From assembly GCA_964641715.1 (NCBI GenBank), contig CAZXMB010000131.1, positions 1 through 8,319 of the forward strand: 8,319 nucleotides of DNA, given 5' to 3'. The position numbers and the translations under genes were made by a program. This DNA comes from CAZXMB01 sp964641715. GTDB taxonomy: Bacteria > Desulfobacterota > BSN033 > UBA1163. Positions 1 to 5,553 of this stretch are shown here, piece by piece. Positions within the stretch are counted from its first letter, which is position 1, and each line of letters starts with the position of its first letter. The notes below the pieces were generated by a model. That model did no database searches. It saw only the letters and a list, made by a program, of their open reading frames with translations, and was not told where the DNA came from.

Positions 1-30
1 ATTGCGTGTTTATACCACGCAATTGCGTGG
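1..30. repeat. Overlapping inverted/direct repeat (ATTGCGTG units)
   Basis: Three copies of one 8-mer are packed into 30 bases: ATTGCGTG at 1-8, its reverse complement CACGCAAT at 16-23, and ATTGCGTG again at 22-29. The last two form a perfect 16-bp palindrome at 15-30; the first two form a hairpin with a 7-base loop. The element lies just beyond the stop of the ORF6N remnant on the minus strand. It could be a terminator-like hairpin, a binding site or part of a larger repeat cut by the window edge. I cannot tell which. Confidence 0.5.
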
Positions 31-39
31 TTTGTCCAC

Positions 40-234
40 TCATTTTTTCATTAAGTCCTCTGTTGTTGCTGTGTCGTTGAAAACGCTATCTGCCATAATG
101 GCACCATGCTCAGTAAAAACCATAGGTAGCTTACGTCACCCATCATGGCCTGAACTGATCACAAATTGTGACCGGTTCAGGCCTGCACTTGAATTCGCAA
201 ATTGCGACTTCAAGTTTGTAACCTCAGAACACAT
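40..234 (-). pseudogene. ORF6N-domain protein remnant
   Basis: Read on the minus strand from an ATG at 234, the translation contains EVTNLKSQFA, then RSQFVISSGHDG, an in-frame TGA at 136-138, then RKLPMVFTEHGAIMADSV, ending at a TGA at 40-42. The order 'NL+SQF', 'G..R.LP.VFTEHGAIMA' is the conserved core of the ORF6N domain, a DNA-binding-associated domain of phage and bacterial regulators. The TGA sits where the family has a glycine/tryptophan-rich turn before R-LP, so it looks like a mutated sense codon. The N-terminal part of the domain (the usual start with a 'VMLD.DLA.LYGV'-type motif) is not found upstream in frame, where a TGA occurs in the 246-252 region. The sequence after ADSV no longer resembles the family. 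It is therefore a truncated, broken copy with no expected function. Family call fairly sure; exact ends uncertain. Confidence 0.6.
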
Positions 235-501
235 GACTTTGCTCTGCCGTCAATTTCTCTTTCCTCTTTTCAAAAAGTTGTCTTTTCAGCCTCTCCTCTC
301 CCACATTTTCGATTAGCTCCATTACAAACTCCAAGGCTTTCCTCACTTTCTTGTATTCTCCTCGGGGAATCCATCTACCACTTCTAAATTCTGACTCAAG
401 ACATTTGAAATTTTTCAGACTTGTCATCCTGAATTCGTATCGGGATCTGAGGTGCAAGATAATACGAGATGCCGGACCAAGTGCTCCATAACACACTACC
501 C
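235..501 (-). other. Unresolved stretch with a 90-codon minus-strand reading frame
   Basis: No recognised gene. A minus-strand frame runs from 496 to a stop at 224-226; its likely coding-looking part starts at an ATG at 424-426 and is rich in Lys, Arg and Glu (for example GEYKKVRKALEFVMELIENV). There is no clear ribosome binding site before either start. The frame overlaps the start of the ORF6N remnant in a different frame, and its last codons (KLTAEQ) resemble the 'LTAEE' that usually precedes 'V-NL+SQ' in ORF6N proteins. It could therefore be a frameshifted upstream part of the same decayed locus, but the rest does not match ORF6N. The 423-450 segment (ATCCTGAATTCGTATCGGGA) has the look of a dispersed intergenic repeat, which I cannot verify within one window. 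Confidence 0.2.
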
Positions 502-539
502 AAAATAAAAAGGGGTTACAGCCATTGCCATAACCCCTT
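502..539 (-). terminator. Rho-independent terminator of the tRNA gene
   Basis: A perfect 9-bp stem, AAGGGGTTA with TAACCCCTT (510-518 paired with 531-539), encloses a 12-base loop. On the minus strand it is followed by a T-rich run (complement of 502-509). It lies 8 bases past the 3' CCA of the initiator tRNA gene and is correctly oriented to end that transcript. Confidence 0.85.
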
Positions 540-547
540 GATTTGAT

Positions 548-624
<77 letters not shown>

Positions 625-634
625 ATCTGAATAA

Positions 635-663
635 AGACTAATGGATTCACAGGGATTTGTCAA
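635..663 (-). promoter_or_regulatory. Sigma-70-type promoter of the initiator tRNA
   Basis: On the minus strand a perfect TTGACA (complement of 658-663) is followed after exactly 17 bases by TAGTCT (complement of 635-640). The predicted start lies only a few bases before the tRNA 5' end at 624, giving a very short 5' leader as is common for tRNA genes. Confidence 0.75.
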
Positions 664-696
664 GTTTTCCCGTGATGGGGCTGGAATAGGGTTTCC

Positions 697-725
697 TTGA
701 CATCCACCCCCCTCTCCCTTAGAAT
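697..725 (+). promoter_or_regulatory. Sigma-70-type promoter of lptF
   Basis: TTGACA at 697-702, a 17-base spacer, and TAGAAT at 720-725. The expected transcription start is about 731-733, only 3-5 bases before the lptF ATG at 736. No Shine-Dalgarno-like sequence is present between the -10 and the ATG (the bases are TTTTAAAAA). Together this suggests a leaderless or near-leaderless mRNA. The promoter is back to back with the tRNA promoter; the two -35 boxes are about 33 bp apart. Confidence 0.7.
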
Positions 726-735
726 ATTTTAAAAA

Positions 736-1917
736 ATGAAAAAGACCGTCTCTCTTTACATTCTGAAAGAAACCTTTCCCATCTTTCTTATCGGTTTGAT
801 GATCTTCACCGTTATCCTTCTGATGGATAAGATCTTTAAGATCATCGAGCTGATCATCGCACGAGGGGTCCAGCCCTCCCAGATTTTTATGCTCCTGCTC
901 TTCATCTCCCCCTCCTTCCTCATCTTCACCATCCCCATGGCGTTCCTTTTAGGAACCCTCCTCTCTTTCGGGAGATTATCCGGGGACAGCGAAATCACTG
1001 CCTTTAAAGCCTCCGGGATAAGCCTCTATCAGCTCTACTTCCCTATTCTCATCTTCTCGATCGCTTCCTATCTCCTCACCTCCTTTTTGGTCTTCTATGG
1101 CCTCCCATGGGGAAATCGGGGGTTTAAGGCCACTCTCTACCTTATCGCTCAATCAAAGGCGGACATCGAAATCAAGGAGCGGGTTTTTAATGATGTCTTT
1201 GACGGCTTTGTCATCTATGTGGATAAGGTCCCGGTCCAGGGGAAAAAGATGGAAGGAATCCTGATCTATGACGAACGAGATAAGGAAAGGGTTAATACCA
1301 TCTTTGCCAAAGAGGGTTTCCTCCTCAGCGATCCTAAATCTCAGGAAGTCATCCTCAAGCTCCTCAACGGAGATATCCACCGATTTGAACCCCGCGCCAA
1401 TGTCTACCAGAAGATGCGATTCGATTCCTTTGACCTGAAACTGGAATTGGCCAAAACCTTTGCCGGCCTGGGGAAAAAATTGAAGGAACGTGAGATGTCC
1501 ATAGACGACATCAGGGAGAAGATCGAAAAGAAAAAATTGATCGGTGAAGATATTACCCCCCAGGAGGTCCAGCTCCATAAACGATATGCCATTCCCTTCT
1601 CCTGTCTGATCTTCGGCCTGATCGGGGTTCCCCTTGGAATTCAGCCCCGCCGCTCAGGAAGGTCTTATGGCTTCATTCTCAGTATTTTCGTGATTCTGAC
1701 CTACTACATTGCCCTTACCGCTTCGGAGATCTTTGCGATGAGAAAAGATATCCCTCCCTCGTGGGCGGGCTGGGCTCCCAATGTGATCTTCGGGGCTCTC
1801 GGACTTTATTTGTTGGTGAAGGGAGCAAAGGAATCTCCATTTCAGCCAATCATCTGGATCAATGAGGCCATCGACCTGATTCAAATCAAATGGAAAGGGG
1901 TCTTCAAAGATGTTTGA
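736..1917 (+). CDS. lptF: LPS export ABC transporter permease LptF
   Basis: One of the two membrane subunits of the LptB2FG transporter, which extracts lipopolysaccharide from the inner membrane and passes it to the LptC/LptA bridge. The 393-residue protein shows the YjgP/YjgQ family layout: three N-terminal membrane segments (about residues 12-34, 48-78 and 98-122), a periplasmic jellyroll-type domain (about 130-280), and three C-terminal membrane segments (about 285-375). The family signature GRLSGDSEITAFKASGISL (about 77-95) is the cytoplasmic coupling region next to LptB. FSCLIFGLIGVPLGI near residue 287 followed by the RSGRSYGF stretch is the other conserved block. Start: YILKETFP aligns with the family's N-terminus, so the ATG at 736 is right although it lacks a ribosome binding site. 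Its end overlaps lptG. LptF and LptG are paralogues; order and N-terminal length favour LptF here. Confidence 0.93.
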   Translation: MKKTVSLYILKETFPIFLIGLMIFTVILLMDKIFKIIELIIARGVQPSQIFMLLLFISPSFLIFTIPMAFLLGTLLSFGRLSGDSEITAFKASGISLYQLYFPILIFSIASYLLTSFLVFYGLPWGNRGFKATLYLIAQSKADIEIKERVFNDVFDGFVIYVDKVPVQGKKMEGILIYDERDKERVNTIFAKEGFLLSDPKSQEVILKLLNGDIHRFEPRANVYQKMRFDSFDLKLELAKTFAGLGKKLKEREMSIDDIREKIEKKKLIGEDITPQEVQLHKRYAIPFSCLIFGLIGVPLGIQPRRSGRSYGFILSIFVILTYYIALTASEIFAMRKDIPPSWAGWAPNVIFGALGLYLLVKGAKESPFQPIIWINEAIDLIQIKWKGVFKDV

Positions 1918-3004
1918 AAAACATCGGATCCTCCATCGTTATGTGATCCGTGAATATTTGAAGATCTTCAGCCTCAGCCTGAGCAGCCTGATCCTCATCT
2001 ATATCATCGTCCTTTTCTTTCAGAAGATCGATCTTTTTATCAAACATCAAGCCCCCTTTCCGCTCATCATTTTATACCTGCTCTACAAGATACCGGATGT
2101 CATTTTTCAATGGACCCTTCCCTATGCGATCCTGCTTTCCACCCTCCTCACCCTCGGGATGCTTTCCAGACACAGTGAACTCACCGCCATGAAGGCGGGG
2201 GGAGTGAGCCTCTACCGGATCACCTTCCCCTTATTCATCATCGCCTTTTTAGCCAGCCTCTGTTCCTTTATCGGGAATGAGTATCTGGTCCCCCTGACCA
2301 ACCAGAAGACACAGCATCTTCTCTCTGTCCGGGTGCGGCGGGAGCAGCCGGCCAGTTTCTTTAAGAATTACAAGATCTGGTATCGCAGCGATCAACGGAT
2401 CTTCAATATCCAATTACTTGACCCAAAGGAAAAGGTGTTAAAGGGCCTCACGCTCTACCAGTTCGACGACCAATTTCGTTGCATCCAGAGGATTGATGCG
2501 CGGGAGGCAAAGTGGGTAGGTGGAAAATGGAAATTTTTCCATGGTGCGTTAAGGGAGTTCATTGAGGGAGGTTCGATTCGCGTCTCCCCTTTTATTGAGC
2601 AAGAATTTCCCCTGCCGGAGAGCTGGGAATCCTTCCAGACGATCGAAAGGGAGTCCCGGGAGATGAGTTATACCGAGCTCCAAAACTATGTTCAAAAGAT
2701 TCAGCTCTCAGGGTATGACCCGACCCGTTATCTGGTTGACCTCTATGCAAAACTTTCTTTTCCTTTCTTAAATTTGATCATGATCCTGATCGGCGTCCCT
2801 TTTGCCCTCAAAACCAGCCGCTCCGGAGGAATTACCATGAGCATCGGGGCCAGTGTGATGATCGGATTTGCCTATGGGATCACCTTCTATGCCTTTCTCT
2901 CCTTTGGAAAATCAGGCATCCTCCCTCCCCTCCTTTCTGCCTGGACCCCTACCCTGATCTTCGGATTCGCAGGAGTCTTCACCCTGATGAGTGTCCGGCA
3001 GTAG
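1910..3004 (+). CDS. lptG: LPS export ABC transporter permease LptG
   Basis: Second membrane subunit of LptB2FG and partner of LptF. The 364-residue protein has the same architecture: N-terminal membrane segments (about residues 18-40, 50-85 and 98-122), a periplasmic domain (about 130-270) containing the SYTELQNYVQKIQLSGYD-type segment typical before the last helices, and three C-terminal segments (about 275-360). Conserved blocks are MLSRHSELTAMKAGGVSLYR (about 84-103) and the LIGVPFAL-KTSRSGG motif (about 295-309). The ATG at 1910 overlaps the last codons of lptF by 8 bp, with AAAGGGG 9 bases upstream as a plausible ribosome binding site, so translation is probably coupled and the two subunits made together. 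No lptB, lptC or lptA lies in the window. Confidence 0.93.
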   Translation: MFEKHRILHRYVIREYLKIFSLSLSSLILIYIIVLFFQKIDLFIKHQAPFPLIILYLLYKIPDVIFQWTLPYAILLSTLLTLGMLSRHSELTAMKAGGVSLYRITFPLFIIAFLASLCSFIGNEYLVPLTNQKTQHLLSVRVRREQPASFFKNYKIWYRSDQRIFNIQLLDPKEKVLKGLTLYQFDDQFRCIQRIDAREAKWVGGKWKFFHGALREFIEGGSIRVSPFIEQEFPLPESWESFQTIERESREMSYTELQNYVQKIQLSGYDPTRYLVDLYAKLSFPFLNLIMILIGVPFALKTSRSGGITMSIGASVMIGFAYGITFYAFLSFGKSGILPPLLSAWTPTLIFGFAGVFTLMSVRQ

Positions 3005-3093
3005 CAGGAGATCAGAGAATCGGGTCATCAGGTTATTGGGGAAAAGGACCCCTTCAGCCTTACCGCCTGATATCCCGGTATTCTGACCGGCAA

Positions 3094-3189
3094 ATGCCCC
3101 GCAAGCCCCGCCTTGTAGGCGGGGTCAAGGGGCATAATATAAATGAGATTTCCTTTCCGGGAAGCCCCGCCCTGTGGGCGGGGAGCTTC
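3094..3189. repeat. Pair of GC-rich hairpins (REP-like) between convergent genes
   Basis: Two 22-nt copies (3103-3124 and 3162-3183) share the design AAGCCCCGCC-N-TGT-N-GGCGGGG and start 59 bases apart. They differ at only two positions, which pair with each other: T3113/A3117 in copy 1 and C3172/G3176 in copy 2. The change preserves an 8-bp stem with a TGT loop. Copy 1 sits inside a second stem, ATGCCCC (3094-3100) with GGGGCAT (3129-3135). Copy 2 is flanked by GAAG (3161-3164) and CTTC (3186-3189). No T-run follows either hairpin on either strand, so they are not standard intrinsic terminators, though they could slow or protect the convergent lptG and ccdA transcripts. Confidence 0.75.
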
Positions 3190-3205
3190 ACTCCTTGATA
3201 TCCTG

Positions 3206-3934
3206 TTAAGGGTTGGTCAGGGCATTGAGGTAGTTGTTGATCTCACGGAAGGTGTCGGTGAGGATCAGGATCCCGATGATGATGAGAAAGACTCCGCTGG
3301 CGATGGTAATGGCCCTCATAAATCGCTTCATTTTTTCAAAGGTAAGCAGAAACGAATTAAAGGCAAGGGAGGAGAGGAAAAAAGGAATCCCGAGTCCCAT
3401 GGAATAGACGGCTAACAGGAAAATCCCCGTGGTGAAATTTTTTGAAGTGCTTGCATAGATGAGAATGGTGGAAAGGATCGGGCCGATACAGGGTGTCCAC
3501 CCAGCCGCAAAGATGATACCGACAAGGAAAGAACCCAGGTAACCCAGGGGTTTCTTCCTCAATTCAATCCGCTTTTCCATCTGTAAGAAAGGGAGGTTGA
3601 TGATCCCCGTAAAATGGATCCCCAGCAGGATAATCAAAATCCCTCCCCCTTTCATAATCCAGTCCTGATAACGTGCAAGGAGCTGGCCGAGGTAGGAGGC
3701 AGAGGCACCCATCAGGATGAAGACGGATGAAAACCCCAGGATGAATAGCAGGGAGTGGACGGTGGTGGACCACCTCAGCTTCCCCTTCCCTTTGAGTTCA
3801 GAAAGTTCTTTAAAGGAGACTCCGGTGATATAGGTCAGGTAAGAAGGGACAAGGGGAAGAACGCAGGGGGAGACGAAGGAGAGAAGCCCTGCAGAAAAAG
3901 CGATCAATGCTGAAATCTCCTGGGGCTGGCTCAT
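3206..3934 (-). CDS. ccdA: CcdA/DsbD-type cytochrome c biogenesis membrane protein
   Basis: A polytopic inner-membrane protein of the CcdA (DsbD transmembrane domain) family, which carries electrons from cytoplasmic thioredoxin to extracytoplasmic thiol proteins, for example for heme attachment to cytochrome c. At 242 residues and with about six hydrophobic segments it has the normal size for a stand-alone CcdA. The two redox cysteines lie in the expected motifs: Cys24 in FVSPCVLPLVPSY (N-terminal helix) and Cys149 in AGWTPCIGPILSTIL. Family members often continue with a thioredoxin-like or cytochrome synthesis gene; none is in this window. Start: the ATG at 3932-3934 is taken; a TTG one codon upstream is possible. 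No Shine-Dalgarno sequence precedes it. A run of TATATATAT lies just upstream and could be a -10 element, which would make this mRNA nearly leaderless too. It converges on lptG. Confidence 0.88.
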   Translation of the reverse strand: MSQPQEISALIAFSAGLLSFVSPCVLPLVPSYLTYITGVSFKELSELKGKGKLRWSTTVHSLLFILGFSSVFILMGASASYLGQLLARYQDWIMKGGGILIILLGIHFTGIINLPFLQMEKRIELRKKPLGYLGSFLVGIIFAAGWTPCIGPILSTILIYASTSKNFTTGIFLLAVYSMGLGIPFFLSSLAFNSFLLTFEKMKRFMRAITIASGVFLIIIGILILTDTFREINNYLNALTNP

Positions 3935-3997
3935 CAAAGATATATATACAACAACTTGGCCTAAAATGGAACATCTTTTATTTCTCCTTTCCCCTTA

Positions 3998-4025
3998 TTG
4001 ACATCAGGTTTGTTTCGATGATAAT
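3998..4025 (+). promoter_or_regulatory. Promoter of the thiamine-binding-type gene
   Basis: TTGACA at 3998-4003 and GATAAT at 4020-4025 with a 16-base spacer (or ATAATG with 17). It points toward the gene at 4114 and lies in the divergent gap with ccdA. The predicted 5' leader is about 80 bases. Confidence 0.55.
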
Positions 4026-4033
4026 GATTATTT
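4019..4033 (+). promoter_or_regulatory. Fur-box-like palindrome over the -10
   Basis: TGATAAT-G-ATTATTT matches 13 of the 14 informative-plus-spacer pattern positions except the last two bases of the 7-1-7 Fur consensus (TGATAAT-N-ATTATCA). It overlaps the -10 element, the usual place for repression. AT-rich sequence can produce such matches by chance and nothing downstream is a known iron gene, so the call is tentative. Confidence 0.3.
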
Positions 4034-4113
4034 AAAGAAAATGGTTACAGGGGACCCGGCAAACAGGATTCTTAACCCCAACTCCAGTACCAACTTTTTT
4101 CGGGAGGTGTTTG

Positions 4114-4437
4114 ATGGCGATTTTAGAAATCAGTGTTGTCCCCATCGGAGTCCCCGGAACAAGCCTGAGCGCTTATGTTGCGGACTGCATTCGTGTCCTG
4201 AAAAAAGAAAAAGTCCGCTTTGAACTCTCAGCGATGGGAACAAACATCGAGGGAGATCTGGAAAGATTACTCAGGATTGCTTTCAAAATGCACGAAGTCC
4301 CTTTCAAAAAGGGAGCCCTCCGGGTTCTGACGACGATTAAGATCGATGACCGGAGAGACAAGAAGGGCACGTTGGAACAGAAGAAGAAGGCAGTTAAAAA
4401 GAAGTTAGGAGTTCGGAATCCAAATAATTTGGATTGA
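4114..4437 (+). CDS. MTH1187-family thiamine-binding-type protein (UPF0045)
   Basis: A 107-residue cytoplasmic protein of the MTH1187/YqgV (COG0011) family, small ferredoxin-like-fold proteins; some members bind thiamine, and the physiological role is mostly unsettled. Family landmarks are EISVVPIGVPGTSLSAYVAD at the N-terminus, FELSAMGTNIEGDLE in the middle and the TTIKIDDRRDKK block near residue 80. Length is normal. Start: the ATG at 4114 has GGGAGG at 4102-4107 at good spacing; the TTG just before it is less likely. The Lys-rich tail (KKKAVKKKLGVRNPNN) is also common in the family. It has its own promoter and ends inside the -35 box of the next gene, so the two may be partly co-transcribed. 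No thiamine riboswitch or thi gene is seen nearby. Confidence 0.87.
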   Translation: MAILEISVVPIGVPGTSLSAYVADCIRVLKKEKVRFELSAMGTNIEGDLERLLRIAFKMHEVPFKKGALRVLTTIKIDDRRDKKGTLEQKKKAVKKKLGVRNPNNLD

Positions 4438-4461
4438 CTTTTGCAGTCCCCTCATTATACT
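4434..4461 (+). promoter_or_regulatory. Promoter of the metallo-hydrolase gene
   Basis: TTGACT at 4434-4439 and TATACT at 4456-4461 with a 16-base spacer. The -35 overlaps the TGA stop codon of the upstream gene (4435-4437). The predicted start is about 4468, some 23 bases before the ATG, leaving room for the AAGGAGG ribosome binding site at 4479-4485. Confidence 0.65.
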
Positions 4462-4490
4462 GGAAATATCCTTAACGCAAGGAGGCCGTG

Positions 4491-5144
4491 ATGAAAATCA
4501 AATGGTATGGTCACTCATCATTCTTATTAACTTCAAAAGAGGGTGTAAAGGTAATCACGGATCCATATGAATCAGGAGCATACGGGGGAGCATTATCATA
4601 TGGGGAAATCCCTGATGAAGCCGACGTCGTAACAGTCAGTCATGATCACGCCGACCATTATACCGCAAGTCTCAAGGGAAAACCTGGTGTCCTCAACAAA
4701 CAAGGAAAACAGACGGTCAGAGGGATAGAATTTCATGGGATCCCCACCTACCATGACAATTCCAAGGGAAAGGAGAGAGGGAAGAATCTCATCTTCATGT
4801 TTGCCTTGGACGGGATCAGCGTCTGCCACTGCGGCGATTTAGGACATCGATTGAGCAAGGAAGAGTTGAGCCAGGTGGGAAAGGTGGATCTCTTGCTGAT
4901 CCCCGTAGGGGGATTCTACACCCTTGAGCCAGCAGAGGCCGTAAAAGTAGCCCAAGACATCGGTCCGAAGATCATCATCCCGATGCATTATAAAACGGAG
5001 AAATGTGGTTTTCCGATCACAGGAGTTGAGGAATTTCTCAAGGATTGGAAAAAGGTTAAAAAAGTCGATTCAAGCGAGCTCCAAATCGAGGCTGAAAAAC
5101 TCCCCGCTCAAACGGAGGTCATTGTTCTCAAACACGCTTTGTAA
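4491..5144 (+). CDS. Metallo-beta-lactamase-fold metal-dependent hydrolase (UlaG/UPF0173-like)
   Basis: A 217-residue cytoplasmic protein of the COG2220 branch of the metallo-beta-lactamase superfamily. The metal-binding set is complete: the N-terminal WYGHSSF (His8), the HDHADH motif (residues 51-56), CHCGDLGH (about 112-119) supplying the bridging Asp116, and IPMHYKT with His166. The overall order WYGHS...TDPY...SHDH.DH...GIPTYHD...GDLGH...PVGG.YT...IPMHY is that of the UPF0173-like group, whose natural substrate is unknown. Start: the ATG at 4491 sits 5 bases after a strong AAGGAGG. The GTG one codon upstream would leave only 2 bases and is rejected. It has its own promoter. Nothing in the neighbourhood identifies the substrate. 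Confidence 0.88.
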   Translation: MKIKWYGHSSFLLTSKEGVKVITDPYESGAYGGALSYGEIPDEADVVTVSHDHADHYTASLKGKPGVLNKQGKQTVRGIEFHGIPTYHDNSKGKERGKNLIFMFALDGISVCHCGDLGHRLSKEELSQVGKVDLLLIPVGGFYTLEPAEAVKVAQDIGPKIIIPMHYKTEKCGFPITGVEEFLKDWKKVKKVDSSELQIEAEKLPAQTEVIVLKHAL

Positions 5145-5553
5145 CCCGCATGTTGGACGACTATCTTAACTAACCACAAGTTATGGGGTCCGCCCAAAAT
5201 AGAGTTTGAATGCCCGGCTGAGTTTGAGAAGGGCTGGGGCACACCTTCCTCCCACACCTTAATTCCAGGCACTAGGAAAGTGACTTCACGTAGGTGATTA
5301 ACATATTATGCACGGCTGCAAAATGAATACTTCTCATCTATACATCATCCCCATTTGGCGGCGAGCACTTTCATCTCTTTTCGGCCGCCACATCAGTAAT
5401 TGATGTATTTGCCTCGGAAGCACTTCGACGCACGACCCACTAGGAGCTGTGTTGAAATGACCATCAATCTCCAAGCCCTATCTACCTTCGAGTACTACAA
5501 AGAAGTGAGTGTTGCGATGGCTATGAGCTGGTAAAGGTCTAAAACCCCAAGTG
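5145..5553. other. 409-bp gap without a convincing gene
   Basis: No recognisable RNA gene, terminator or long reading frame. A short plus-strand frame, 5403-5534 (43 codons, MYLPRKHFDARPTRSC at its start), directly follows a stop and has no good ribosome binding site. A second ATG within it (5457-5459) has AGGAG 10 bases upstream and would give 25 residues. Another plus-strand frame ends in DGYELVKV at about 5546, which reads like a genuine protein terminus, but it is closed by a stop within about 30 codons. This pattern fits a decayed gene of unknown type. A GGCGGC/GCCGCC inverted repeat lies at about 5357-5387. Confidence 0.35.

Noticed and set aside
2..316. 104-codon plus-strand reading frame at the left end
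   Set aside because: It is the antisense of the ORF6N remnant, which carries the recognisable motif on the minus strand.
1153..1578. 141-codon minus-strand frame within lptF
   Set aside because: Shadow of a strongly supported gene on the other strand; no ribosome binding site or family features.
3143..3415. Plus-strand frame across the hairpins and the end of ccdA
   Set aside because: Translates repeat sequence and antisense ccdA; composition is not protein-like.
4026..4113. Thiamine riboswitch upstream of the thiamine-binding-type gene
   Set aside because: The leader is only about 80 bases and lacks the conserved THI-box CUGAGA core, so there is no support.
4041..4223. Plus-strand frame beginning before the MTH1187-type gene
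   Set aside because: Overlaps it in another frame, and the GGGAGG ribosome binding site serves the 4114 start.
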